Positions 56,236 to 64,000 of a stretch of 64,000 bases of DNA are shown here, piece by piece. Both the position numbers and the translations under genes were made by a program. Source of the DNA: Micromonospora wenchangensis (GTDB lineage: Bacteria; Actinomycetota; Actinomycetes; Mycobacteriales; Micromonosporaceae). Location: contig NZ_MZMV01000009.1 of the NCBI RefSeq assembly GCF_002210435.1, positions 1 through 64,000 on the forward strand, read 5' to 3'. Each line of letters begins with the position of its first letter. Position 1 is the first letter of the stretch. The notes under the pieces are model-generated. The model was not told where the DNA came from and did no database searches. It saw only the letters and a list, made by a program, of their open reading frames with translations.

Positions 56236-57368
56236 GGGCGGTCATCGTCGCCATCGGCGTGGCGTTCCTGGTGTCGTTGCTGGCAACCCCGCTGGCGATC
56301 AGGGTGTTCGCCCGGCTCAAGGCCGGCCAGCCGATCCGGTCGAACCTCGGGCTGGCCAGCAACGAGGGCAAGAAGGGCACGCCGACGATGGGCGGCGTGG
56401 TGTTCATCCTGGCCACGGTGATCGCGTACGTCGCCGGCCACCTCGCCCTGACCACCCTGCCGGACGCGCAGATCGCCCAGGTCGAGCCGACCATCACCGC
56501 CCTGGTGCTGCTGGGGCTGATGGTCTTCTCCGGCGCGGTCGGCTTCATCGACGACTTCCTCAAGGTGCGCAAGCGGCACAGCGGCGGGCTCAACAAGCGC
56601 GGCAAGCTGTTCGGGCAGATCCTGGTGGGTGCGGTCTTCGGGGTGGTCGCGCTGTACTTCCCGAGCAGCATGACCGACGCCAGCGGCGCGACGACCAACA
56701 CCGAGACCGTGGGCAGCACCACGCTGAGCTTCATCCGGGACATCCCGGCGCTGGAGATCGGCAAGGTCGCCTCGGTCATCGTGATCATCATGGTGGTGAT
56801 GGCGGCGACCAACGGGGTCAACCTGACCGACGGCCTGGACGGGCTGGCCACCGGCGCGTCGGTGATGGTGCTGGCCGCGTACGCGCTGATCGCGTTCTGG
56901 CAGTACCGGCACTGGTGCGCCGACCCGACGTACACCGCCAACCCGAACAACTACTGCTACGCCGTCCGGGACCCGCTGGAGATCGCGCTGATCGCGGGGG
57001 CGGCGGCCGGGGCCTGCGTGGGCTTCCTGTGGTGGAACACCTCCCCGGCCCGGATCTTCATGGGCGACACCGGCGCGCTGGGCCTCGGCGGGCTGATCGC
57101 CGGGATGGCGATGTCCACCCGTACGGTGCTGCTGCTGCCGATCCTCGGCGGGCTCTTCGTGATCATCACGATGTCCGTGGTGATCCAGATCATCTCGTTC
57201 CGCACCACCGGCAAGCGGGTGTTCCGGATGTCCCCGCTGCAGCACCACTTCGAGTTGGCCGGCTGGAGCGAGGTCAACATCGTGGTCAGGTTCTGGATCA
57301 TCGCGGGCATCGGGGTGGCGATCGCGCTGGGCCTGTTCTACAGCGACTTCCTGGCCAGCATGGGCTGA
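56232..57368 (+). CDS. mraY: Phospho-MurNAc-pentapeptide translocase
   Basis: The 378-residue polytopic enzyme moves phospho-MurNAc-pentapeptide onto undecaprenyl phosphate, making lipid I. About ten helices are seen, with the MraY motifs [36 protein letters not shown] (catalytic Asp), [33 protein letters not shown] and a C-terminal [12 protein letters not shown]. It starts with GTG at 56232, coupled to murF. In most actinobacteria murD follows; here a terminator and then ftsW follow instead. Confidence 0.96.
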   Translation: MRAVIVAIGVAFLVSLLATPLAIRVFARLKAGQPIRSNLGLASNEGKKGTPTMGGVVFILATVIAYVAGHLALTTLPDAQIAQVEPTITALVLLGLMVFSGAVGFIDDFLKVRKRHSGGLNKRGKLFGQILVGAVFGVVALYFPSSMTDASGATTNTETVGSTTLSFIRDIPALEIGKVASVIVIIMVVMAATNGVNLTDGLDGLATGASVMVLAAYALIAFWQYRHWCADPTYTANPNNYCYAVRDPLEIALIAGAAAGACVGFLWWNTSPARIFMGDTGALGLGGLIAGMAMSTRTVLLLPILGGLFVIITMSVVIQIISFRTTGKRVFRMSPLQHHFELAGWSEVNIVVRFWIIAGIGVAIALGLFYSDFLASMG

Positions 57369-57384
57369 CCGGCCGGCGTACCGG

Positions 57385-57415
57385 ACGGGGGTTCCTCTAC
57401 CGGAGGGGCCCCCGT
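57385..57415 (+). terminator. Intrinsic terminator between mraY and ftsW
   Basis: ACGGGGGTTCCTC (57385-57397), loop TACCG and GAGGGGCCCCCGT (57403-57415) form a 13-bp stem with two G-U pairs, then TTCGTATTT. It starts 17 bases after the mraY stop, exactly where murD lies in related genomes, and would stop transcription from mraY. Confidence 0.8.
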
Positions 57416-57484
57416 TTCGTATTTCGACACGCCGACCGGGGGGAACGGCCGGAACGGGCCGCCCGCAGCGGCGATGATGGGCGG

Positions 57485-59023
57485 GTGGGGGAGGACCGAG
57501 GCACGAGCACCGGGACGACGACGGAGACCCAGCCGCGGCGGGCCGCGGGGACGGGACGTACCGCCGACCCGCCCGGCGGGCTGTCCGGGCTGGGCCCGGC
57601 CGGCGGCCTGGCGGCGCTGCGCGGCCTGCTGGCCCGCCCGCTGACCTCCTACTACCTGCTGCTGTCCAGCGCCGGCCTGCTGCTGCTGATCGGCCTGACC
57701 ATGGTCTTCTCGGCCACCAGCGTGCGCGACTACGCCGAGGCCGGCGACGCCGCCGCCTCGGTGACCAAGCAGGCCATCTTCGCGGTGATCGGCATCGTCG
57801 CGTTCTGGGCCTGCCAGCGGCTGCCGGCCACCACCTTCCGTTCGCTGGGCCGGCCGCTGCTCGGGGCGGCGGTGGTGCTGCTGCTGGTGCTCAACCTGCT
57901 GGTGGCCCTGGACGCGCTGTTCGGCCTGACCTCGCTGGGGCCGCTGCGGGCCCACCTGCTCTGGCTCTACCTGGGGCCGATCCAGGTGCAGCCCGCCGAG
58001 CTGACCAAGTTGGCGCTGGTGCTGTGGGGCGCGCACGTGATCGCCCGCAAGGGCGCCGCGCTGGGCTGGTGGCGGGAACTGGCCACCCCGCTGTTCCCGG
58101 TGGTCGGCCTGCTGTTCGTGCTGGTCGGCTACAACGACCTGGGCAGCATGCTCTGCCTGCTGGCCATCGTCGTCGGGCTGCTCTGGGCGGCCGGGGTGCG
58201 GCTGCGGGTCTTCGCCGCCCTGTCCGCGGTCGGCCTGGTCGGGGTCGGCCTGCTGATCGCGGTGGCCTCGCTCGGCGCCGGCTCCGGGGCGCGCGGCCAG
58301 GAGAACTACCGGTTGGCCCGGCTCACCTCGTTCCTCGACACGCCCGACCCCAAGGTCTGCGTCGAGCAGGCGCTGGAGGGCTGCTGGCAGATGGTCCAGG
58401 CCCGCAACGCCATCGAGCACGGCGGCTGGTTCGGCGTCGGGCTGGGCAAGAGCAGCGTCAAGTTCGGCTGGCTGCCGGAGGCCCACAACGACTTCATCTT
58501 CGCCGTCATCGCCGAGGAACTGGGCGTGGTCGGCTGCACCGTCATCCTGGTGCTGTTCGCCGTGCTGGCCTACACCGGGCTGCGGATCGCCCGCCGGGTC
58601 GCCGACCCGTTCCGCCGGCTCGCCGCCACCGCCGTCACCGCCTGGCTGGTCGGCCAGGCCGTGATCAACATCGGTGGGGTGACCAAGCTGCTGCCGCTGA
58701 CCGGCGTACCGCTGCCGTTCATCTCCGACGGCGGCAGCGCCCTGGTCGTCACCCTGGCCGCGGTGGGCATGCTCGCCTCCTTCGCCCGCGCCGAACCCGA
58801 CGCGGCCCGAGCCCTGCACGCCCGTCCGCCCGCCCGATGGGTCCGACTAGTCTGGGCCCCGTTGCCGCCGCTTCCCGGTGCGCGGAGCCGACCGGCGTCG
58901 CCACCGGCTGCCCCGGGGTCCGTACCCCGGGCGCGCGGGCGGCGACCCGACGATCAGGCCGTACCGCGCGGCGTCCGGCAGGACCGGACCCGGGGCGGGC
59001 CGGCGAGCGAGAGGAGACGCTGA
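57485..59023 (+). CDS. ftsW: FtsW, septal peptidoglycan polymerase (SEDS)
   Basis: The 512-residue SEDS glycosyltransferase has about ten helices between residues 55 and 430. Motifs: SSAGLLLLIGLTMVFSATSV, LYLGPIQVQPAELTKLALVL, VGYNDLGSMLCLLAIVVGLL, GLGKSSVKFGWLPEAHNDFI, EELGVVGCTVILVL and GVPLPFISDGGSALVVTLAA. It partners with the PBP encoded at 50863. The start is GTG at 57485; GATGAT 6 nt before it could be a -10. A Pro/Arg-rich cytoplasmic tail of about 70 residues ends the protein. The stop shares one base with murG (TGATG). Confidence 0.94.
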   Translation: MGEDRGTSTGTTTETQPRRAAGTGRTADPPGGLSGLGPAGGLAALRGLLARPLTSYYLLLSSAGLLLLIGLTMVFSATSVRDYAEAGDAAASVTKQAIFAVIGIVAFWACQRLPATTFRSLGRPLLGAAVVLLLVLNLLVALDALFGLTSLGPLRAHLLWLYLGPIQVQPAELTKLALVLWGAHVIARKGAALGWWRELATPLFPVVGLLFVLVGYNDLGSMLCLLAIVVGLLWAAGVRLRVFAALSAVGLVGVGLLIAVASLGAGSGARGQENYRLARLTSFLDTPDPKVCVEQALEGCWQMVQARNAIEHGGWFGVGLGKSSVKFGWLPEAHNDFIFAVIAEELGVVGCTVILVLFAVLAYTGLRIARRVADPFRRLAATAVTAWLVGQAVINIGGVTKLLPLTGVPLPFISDGGSALVVTLAAVGMLASFARAEPDAARALHARPPARWVRLVWAPLPPLPGARSRPASPPAAPGSVPRARGRRPDDQAVPRGVRQDRTRGGPASERRR

Positions 59024-60129
59024 TGGGTCCGCTGCGTTCGGTGGTGCTCTGTGGAGGGGGCACCGGTGGGCACATCTACCCGCTGCTCGCCTTCGCCGAC
59101 TGCCTGCGCCGACACGACCCGGGCGTCCGGATCACCTGCCTCGGCACCCCCAAGGGCCTGGAGAACGAGCTGATCCCGCCGGCCGGCTACGACCTGCGGC
59201 AGATCCCCGCCTACCAGCTGCCCCGCTCGGTCAACATGGGCCTGGTCCGCACCCCGGACCGGATGTGGAAGGCGGCCCGCGCCGCCGGCAAGGTGATCGA
59301 CGAGGTCGCCGCCGACGTGGTCGTCGGCTTCGGCGGGTACGTCTCCGTCCCCGGCTACCTGGCCGCCTGGCGGCGCGAGATGCCGATCGTCATCCACGAG
59401 GTGAACGTCCCGCCGGGGGTGGCCAACCGGCTCGGGATGAAGTTCACCAAGAACATCGCGGTCGGTTTCCCGCACCAGCCGGCCCAGGCCGAGGCGCTGC
59501 GCGACGCCCGGGTGGTCGGGGTGCCGCTGCGCCGGGGCATCGCCGGGCTGGACCGCAACGCCGTGCGGGCCGCCGCCCGCGCCCACTTCGGACTCCGCCC
59601 CGACCTGCCGGTGCTCTTCGTCGCCGGTGGCTCGCAGGGCGCCCGGTCGATCAACCTGGCGGTCTCCGGCGCGGCCAAGGAACTGGCCCGCAACGGCGTG
59701 CAGGTGCTGCACGTGATGGGCGCCCGCAACGAGCCGGTGCCGATCCCCACCGACCTGCCGGTGCCGTACGTGGCGCTGCCCTACCTGTCCGAGATGGAGC
59801 TGGGCTACGCCGCCGCCGACCTGATGCTGGCCCGGGGCGGGGCGATGACCTGCGCCGAGGTGGCCGCCATCGGGCTGCCCACCATCTACGTGCCGTACCC
59901 GCACTCCAACCAGGAGCAGAAGCGCAACGCGCTGCCCGTGGTGGAGGCCGGCGGCGGGCTGCTCGTCGACGACGCCGAGCTGACCCCGGCCTGGTTGGAG
60001 CGCACCGTGCTGCCCCTGCTGCGCGACCCGCAGCGGCTGTACGCGATGGGCGCCGCCGCCGCCGCGTACGGGCGACGCGACGGCGACGTGGCCCTGCTCA
60101 ACTTCGTCTACGAGGCGGTGGCCCGGTGA
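59023..60129 (+). CDS. murG: UDP-GlcNAc:lipid I GlcNAc-transferase
   Basis: The 368-residue GT-B enzyme makes lipid II. Motifs: VLCGGGTGGHIYPLLAFADC (lipid-binding Gly-rich loop), DVVVGFGGYVSVPGYLAAWR, VIHEVNVPPGVANRLG, LFVAGGSQGARSINLAV, LARGGAMTCAEVAAIGLPTI, and YPHSNQEQKRNALPV with the donor-binding Gln and Glu. The ATG at 59023 follows GAGGAG in the end of ftsW, so the two are coupled. Length is normal. Confidence 0.95.
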   Translation: MGPLRSVVLCGGGTGGHIYPLLAFADCLRRHDPGVRITCLGTPKGLENELIPPAGYDLRQIPAYQLPRSVNMGLVRTPDRMWKAARAAGKVIDEVAADVVVGFGGYVSVPGYLAAWRREMPIVIHEVNVPPGVANRLGMKFTKNIAVGFPHQPAQAEALRDARVVGVPLRRGIAGLDRNAVRAAARAHFGLRPDLPVLFVAGGSQGARSINLAVSGAAKELARNGVQVLHVMGARNEPVPIPTDLPVPYVALPYLSEMELGYAAADLMLARGGAMTCAEVAAIGLPTIYVPYPHSNQEQKRNALPVVEAGGGLLVDDAELTPAWLERTVLPLLRDPQRLYAMGAAAAAYGRRDGDVALLNFVYEAVAR

Positions 60130-60160
60130 GCCGGTCCAGCGCGACGGGAAGGTACCTGGC

Positions 60161-61633
60161 ATGAACACCGCGCAGTTCACCCCGGCCGGCACGCTCACCG
60201 CGGAGGACCTGGGCCGGATCCACCTGATCGGGGTGGGCGGGGTCGGCATGAGCGGCCTGGCCCGGCTCTTCCTCACCCGGGGCCTGCCGGTCTCCGGCAG
60301 CGAGCTGCGCGAGTGGCCGTCGCTGGCCGGGATGCGGGCGCTGGGCGGCACCATCCACATGAGCCACGAGGCGGCCAACCTCGACGGGGTGGACACCGTG
60401 GTCTACTCCTCGGCCATCGGGCAGGACCACCTGGAGATGGTGGAGGCGCGGCGGCGCGGGCTGCGGGTGCTGCACCGCTCCGAGGCGCTGGCGGCGGCGA
60501 TGACCGGCCGGCGGACGGTGGCGGTGGCCGGCACCCACGGCAAGACCACCACCACCTCGATGGTGACCATGGTGCTCCAGCAGGCCGGGGTCGACCCGTC
60601 CTTCGTCATCGGCGGGGAGATCTCCGAGGTGGGCTCCGGGGCGCACCACGGCACCGGCGAGCACTTCGTGGTCGAGGCGGACGAGAGCGACAGGTCGTTC
60701 CTGATCTACCGCCCGTTCGTCTCGATCATCACCAACATCGAGGCCGACCACCTGAACACCTACGGCGACCTGGCCACCCTGGAGGCGACCTTCGCCGAGT
60801 TCGCCCGGCTCACCGACCCGGCCGGGTACGTCATCACCTGCGCCGACGACCCGGGCGGGCGGCGGCTGGCCGAGACGCTGCGCGCCGAGGGGCGGCGGGT
60901 CTGGACGTACGGCGAGGCGGCCGACGCCGACCTGCGGCTGTCCGAGATGGCCTCGTCGGCGCAGGGGGTGCGGTACCTGGCGGCGCTGGACGGCCGGTCG
61001 CTGGGCGAGATCCGGCTGCCGGTGCCGGGGCGGCACATGGGGCTCAACAGCGCCTCGGCGGTGCTCGCCGCCCACCTGCTCGGCCTGCCGGTGGCGGCGG
61101 CGGAGGCGGCGCTGGCCGCGTTCCCCGGGGTGCGCCGCCGCTTCGAGCGCAAGGGCGTCGCCGACGGGGTGCTGGTCTACGACGAGTACGCCTACCACCC
61201 GACCTCGATGACGCTGGCCCTGCAGACGCTGCGGGAGGTGGCCGGCGACGGCCGGCTGATCGTGGTGTTCCAGCCGTACCGGCTCTACCGCACCCGCGAT
61301 CTCCAGGCGGAGATCGCCGCCGCCCTGGGCATCGCCGACGAACTGGTGCTGCTGGAGGTCTTCGGCCCCGGTGAGCTGCGCCAGCCGGGCGAGGGGTCGG
61401 CCGCGTTGCTGGCGGCGGTGCCGCTGGACGCGGCGCACAAGGTATTCGTGGACTCGTTCGACGACGCGCCGGTGGAGGTGGTCCGCCGGGCCCGCCCCGG
61501 CGACGTGGTGGTGACCATGGGCGCTCCGCCGATCTCGCTGCTGGGCGACCAGCTGCTCGACGCGTTGACCGCCCGGGTGACCGGGCCGGCGACCGCGTCG
61601 GGCCGGGACGGCACGGCCTTCACCGCCGGATGA
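60161..61633 (+). CDS. murC: UDP-MurNAc:L-alanine ligase
   Basis: The 490-residue Mur ligase adds the first amino acid to UDP-MurNAc. Motifs: IHLIGVGGVGMSGLARLFLT at the N-terminus, VAVAGTHGKTTTTSMVTMVL (P-loop), VVEADESDRSFLIYRPFVSI, NIEADHLNTYGDL, and RRRFERKGVADGVLVYDEYA, then YHPTSM. The ATG at 60161 follows GGGAAGG. It starts 31 bases after murG and its stop overlaps ftsQ (ATGA). Unlike in Streptomyces, murC is inside the cluster, as in mycobacteria. Confidence 0.95.
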   Translation: MNTAQFTPAGTLTAEDLGRIHLIGVGGVGMSGLARLFLTRGLPVSGSELREWPSLAGMRALGGTIHMSHEAANLDGVDTVVYSSAIGQDHLEMVEARRRGLRVLHRSEALAAAMTGRRTVAVAGTHGKTTTTSMVTMVLQQAGVDPSFVIGGEISEVGSGAHHGTGEHFVVEADESDRSFLIYRPFVSIITNIEADHLNTYGDLATLEATFAEFARLTDPAGYVITCADDPGGRRLAETLRAEGRRVWTYGEAADADLRLSEMASSAQGVRYLAALDGRSLGEIRLPVPGRHMGLNSASAVLAAHLLGLPVAAAEAALAAFPGVRRRFERKGVADGVLVYDEYAYHPTSMTLALQTLREVAGDGRLIVVFQPYRLYRTRDLQAEIAAALGIADELVLLEVFGPGELRQPGEGSAALLAAVPLDAAHKVFVDSFDDAPVEVVRRARPGDVVVTMGAPPISLLGDQLLDALTARVTGPATASGRDGTAFTAG

Positions 61634-62454
61634 GCCCGGGCCCGGCCCGGGGCCGGACCGGCCGTGCCACGGGCGCGGACGGCGGCCCCCGACGTGGCCC
61701 GGCGCGGCGCTGGCAGCTCGTGCGGGCCGGCAGCGACGCCGTCCCGGCGTCCACCCGGCGGTTCATGGCGCGGGCCCGGCAGCGGCGGATGCGGGCCGCC
61801 CTGCCCTGGGCGGTGCTGGCCGGGGTGCTGGTCCTCGCCGCCCTGGTGGCCTGGACGGTGCTCGGCTCCGGCCTGTTCGGGGTGCGTGAGGTCCGGGTGG
61901 AGGGGGCCCGGCTGGTCACCCCGGTCGAGGTGCGCGACGCGGCGGCGGTGCCGGACGGGGTGCCGCTGGCCCGGGTGGACCTGGCGGCGACGGCCCGGCG
62001 GATCGGCGGGCTGCCCCCGGTGGAGCGGGCCACGGTCCGCCGCGACTGGCCGGGCACCCTGGTGGTGACGGTGGTGGAGCGCACCGGGGTGGCGGCGGTG
62101 CCGCGCGACGACCGGTTCGTGGTGCTCGACGCCAGCGGGGTGGTGTTCCGCGAGCTGCCCCGCGCCCCGCAGGGACTGCCGCTGGTGCGGCTGGCCACGC
62201 CGGGGCCGGACGACCCGGGCACCCGCGCGGCGTTGCAGGTGCTGGCCGTGCTCACCCCGCAGTTGCGGGCGGTGCTGGTCGAGGTGGGCGTCGAGGGGCT
62301 GGCCCGGATCGGGTTGAGGCTGCGCGACGGGCGGACGGTGGTGTGGGGCGACGCCACCCGGGGCGAGGACAAGGCGCGGGTGGCGACGGCGTTGCTCGGT
62401 CGGAAGGCCGACACGATCGACGTCAGCGCGCCGGACGTGGTCACGTTCCGGTGA
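61630..62454 (+). CDS. ftsQ: FtsQ, divisome POTRA protein
   Basis: The 274-residue bitopic protein has a disordered basic cytoplasmic part (1-52), one helix (LPWAVLAGVLVLAALVAWTV, about 58-77), a POTRA domain (GLFGVREVRVEGARLVTPVE, to about 150) and a beta domain (VERTGVAAVPRDDRFVVLDA onward). It links FtsL/FtsB-type proteins and the septal synthases. The ATG at 61630 overlaps the murC stop by 4 bases. It is complete, ending PDVVTFR. Confidence 0.92.
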   Translation: MSPGPARGRTGRATGADGGPRRGPARRWQLVRAGSDAVPASTRRFMARARQRRMRAALPWAVLAGVLVLAALVAWTVLGSGLFGVREVRVEGARLVTPVEVRDAAAVPDGVPLARVDLAATARRIGGLPPVERATVRRDWPGTLVVTVVERTGVAAVPRDDRFVVLDASGVVFRELPRAPQGLPLVRLATPGPDDPGTRAALQVLAVLTPQLRAVLVEVGVEGLARIGLRLRDGRTVVWGDATRGEDKARVATALLGRKADTIDVSAPDVVTFR

Positions 62455-62549
62455 GGTCCGCAGCGAACGTGAGTCGTTACGCTCCCGGCGGCGACACGCC
62501 GGTGGGGTCCTTGGCTCTCGGCGTGGGGGCGCTTACGTTGCCCCGAAGA

Positions 62550-62609
62550 GGATCAGTGGTTGACATAACTGTAAGCCTCTAGTAGAGGGTTAGGGTTCAC
62601 CGCTGATCC
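62550..62609 (+). promoter_or_regulatory. ftsZ promoter flanked by an inverted repeat
   Basis: TTGACA (62560-62565), a 17-nt spacer and TAGAGG (62583-62588) form a good promoter. Immediately outside, GGATCAGTGG (62550-62559) and CCGCTGATCC (62600-62609) are complementary at 9 of 10 positions. ftsZ therefore has its own promoter in a 240-bp gap, about 100 bases before its ATG. Confidence 0.65.
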
Positions 62610-62694
62610 TCGCTGGTGACAGCTCGTCGACCACCGGTCTGGGCCACGCCGTACCGGGGCGCTGCGAGCCAATCTCGAAGGGAAAGGACCGGAG

Positions 62695-63810
62695 ATGACA
62701 CCTCCGCACAACTACCTGGCGGTCATCAAGGTCGTCGGCATCGGCGGCGGCGGCGTCAACGCCGTCAACCGCATGATCGAGGTTGGGCTCAAGGGCGTCG
62801 AGTTCATCGCGATCAACACCGACGCGCAGGCGTTGTTGATGAGTGACGCCGACGTCAAGCTCGACGTCGGCCGGGAGCTGACCCGGGGGCTCGGCGCGGG
62901 CGCCAACCCCGACGTCGGCAAGAACGCCGCCGAGGACCACCGCGACGAGATCGAGGAGGTGCTCAAGGGCGCCGACATGGTCTTCGTCACCTGCGGCGAG
63001 GGCGGCGGCACGGGCACCGGCGGCGCTCCGGTGGTGGCCAACATCGCCCGCAAGCTCGGCGCGCTGACCATCGGCGTGGTGACCCGGCCGTTCTCCTTCG
63101 AGGGCAAGCGCCGCCAGGTGCAGGCCGAGGCGGGGATAGACGAACTGCGCAACCAGTGCGACACGCTGATCGTCATCCCGAACGACCGGCTGCTCGCGCT
63201 GGGCGACCGCGGGATCAGCATGATGGACGCCTTCCGCACCGCCGACCAGGTGCTGCTCTCCGGTGTCCAGGGCATCACCGACCTGATCACCACGCCCGGT
63301 CTGATCAACCTGGACTTCGCCGACGTCAAGAGCGTGATGAGCGGGGCGGGCAGCGCGCTGATGGGCATCGGCAGCGCCCGCGGCGAGAACCGGGCGGTCG
63401 AGGCGGCCGAGGCGGCCATCTCCAGCCCGCTGCTGGAGCAGAGCATGGACGGCGCGCGGGGGGTGCTGCTGTCCATCGCCGGCGGCTCCGACCTGGGTCT
63501 GTTCGAGATCAACGACGCCGCGCAGCTGGTCACCGACGCGGCCCACCCGGACGCCAACATCATCTTCGGCGCGGTCATCGACGACGCGCTCGGCGACGAG
63601 GTGCGGGTCACCGTGATCGCCGCCGGCTTCGACGGGGGCACGCCCGCGTACAAGGCGTCCGAGTCGCCGCGCAAGAGCAACCAGAACCAGCCCACGCCGC
63701 AGGCCCCGGCGGTCACCGCGCCGGCCGTCATGCCGCCGCCGCAGCAGTCGCCGCGCCGGGTGCTCTTCGACGACGTCGACGTGCCCGACTTCCTCAAGAA
63801 CGGTTCCTGA
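62695..63810 (+). CDS. ftsZ: FtsZ, tubulin-like division GTPase
   Basis: The 371-residue protein forms the cytokinetic ring. The tubulin signature is [20 protein letters not shown]. Other motifs are [20 protein letters not shown] at the N-terminus, [14 protein letters not shown] and the T7 loop [11 protein letters not shown] with the catalytic Asp. The C-terminal tail ends [13 protein letters not shown], the conserved peptide that binds SepF and FtsW. The linker (about 318-358) is rich in Pro, Gln and Ala. The ATG at 62695 follows AAAGGACCGGAG. It is transcribed from its own promoter. Confidence 0.97.
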   Translation: MTPPHNYLAVIKVVGIGGGGVNAVNRMIEVGLKGVEFIAINTDAQALLMSDADVKLDVGRELTRGLGAGANPDVGKNAAEDHRDEIEEVLKGADMVFVTCGEGGGTGTGGAPVVANIARKLGALTIGVVTRPFSFEGKRRQVQAEAGIDELRNQCDTLIVIPNDRLLALGDRGISMMDAFRTADQVLLSGVQGITDLITTPGLINLDFADVKSVMSGAGSALMGIGSARGENRAVEAAEAAISSPLLEQSMDGARGVLLSIAGGSDLGLFEINDAAQLVTDAAHPDANIIFGAVIDDALGDEVRVTVIAAGFDGGTPAYKASESPRKSNQNQPTPQAPAVTAPAVMPPPQQSPRRVLFDDVDVPDFLKNGS

Positions 63811-63818
63811 TCCCGCCG

Positions 63819-63920
63819 ATGACGGACAACCACGCCGGCGGCCACGCCACCCCGCCCCCGTCGGGCGGGTCCCCGGTGGGTCGTGCCACCGCGTCGCCGA
63901 CCGGACGGCCCGGCCGATGA
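63819..63920 (+). CDS. 33-residue ORF coupled to the downstream gene
   Basis: ATG 63819 to TGA 63920 encodes a Gly/Pro/Thr-rich peptide starting MTDNHAGGHATPPPSG. It lies 9 bases after the ftsZ stop, and its TGA overlaps the next ATG at 63917 (ATGA). No family is recognisable and no strong ribosome site precedes it. It could be a coupling peptide, the remnant of a lost pgeF/yfiH gene, or chance. Confidence 0.35.
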   Translation: MTDNHAGGHATPPPSGGSPVGRATASPTGRPGR

Positions 63921-64000
63921 CCGCCGCGCCCGATCCGGTGGGTGCCGACCGGCGCGCCGCGCTCGCGGCCGGGCTGGCCGCGGTGCGGGCCCGGATCGCC
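63917..64000 (+). CDS. N-terminus of a YggS/PLPBP-family protein (truncated by window edge)
   Basis: Only 28 codons are visible. The peptide starts MTAAPDPVGADRRAALAAGL and continues with a helix AAVRARIA, which resembles the first helix (ELAANLAAVRARIA-type) of pyridoxal-phosphate homeostasis proteins. In actinobacterial dcw clusters yggS lies after ftsZ, usually behind pgeF/yfiH, so position supports the call. The lysine that binds PLP is outside the window. The 4-base overlap with the small frame before it suggests coupling. Confidence 0.6.
   Translation, partial: MTAAPDPVGADRRAALAAGLAAVRARIA

Overview
The window is very GC-rich, uses GTG starts freely and packs genes with 4-base ATGA/GTGA overlaps. 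These traits, the gene content and the gene order point to a filamentous actinomycete of the Micromonosporaceae (Micromonospora/Salinispora type). This is inferred from protein motifs and synteny, not from a database search. Most of the window is conserved chromosomal core. I see no prophage, insertion sequence, CRISPR array, tRNA or rRNA.

Layout. 1-2.2 kb: a DUF4397 surface protein overlapping a truncated gene that is probably a sortase, then two GNAT acetyltransferases. 2.2-7.6 kb: accessory and secreted functions (F420/NADP reductase-like protein, SGNH hydrolase, glutathione peroxidase, CBM2-GH18 chitinase, lipoprotein). 7.6-16.4 kb: a block matching the mycobacterial Rv2172c-Rv2178c neighbourhood (aroG, nfo, pknL, its DNA-binding substrate, a polyprenyl synthase, metF). 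16.4-25.5 kb: a CDP-alcohol transferase, then a long minus-strand run. This run contains a carotenoid end-group module (desaturase, glycosyltransferase, CruF-like hydratase, CrtA-like monooxygenase, with a GNAT and a YbaK protein coupled in) and a flavinylation/electron-transfer triad (ferric reductase-like protein, FMN-binding protein, ApbE).

25.6-36.7 kb: DNA-damage tolerance. A near-consensus LexA box precedes a HEPN protein, imuA', imuB and dnaE2, and dinB lies further on, with a methyltransferase, a phosphodiesterase and a 59-residue orphan between. 36.9-41.9 kb: a MoxR-DUF58-transglutaminase operon. 42.1-45.2 kb: leuS behind a leader peptide with three consecutive Leu codons and an intrinsic terminator, read here as an attenuator. 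45.5-48.2 kb: murT-gatD plus a TVP38-type membrane protein. 48.4-64 kb: the division and cell-wall (dcw) cluster mraZ-rsmH-ftsL-like-ftsI-murE-murF-mraY-ftsW-murG-murC-ftsQ-ftsZ.

Most notable points: murD is absent between mraY and ftsW, where an intrinsic terminator sits instead; pgeF/yfiH is absent after ftsZ; the leuS attenuator; MraZ-type direct repeats over the mraZ promoter; a palindromic repeat family with two copies 16 kb apart; and about ten genes with a TANNNT -10 hexamer only 6-8 nt before the start codon, which implies leaderless mRNAs.
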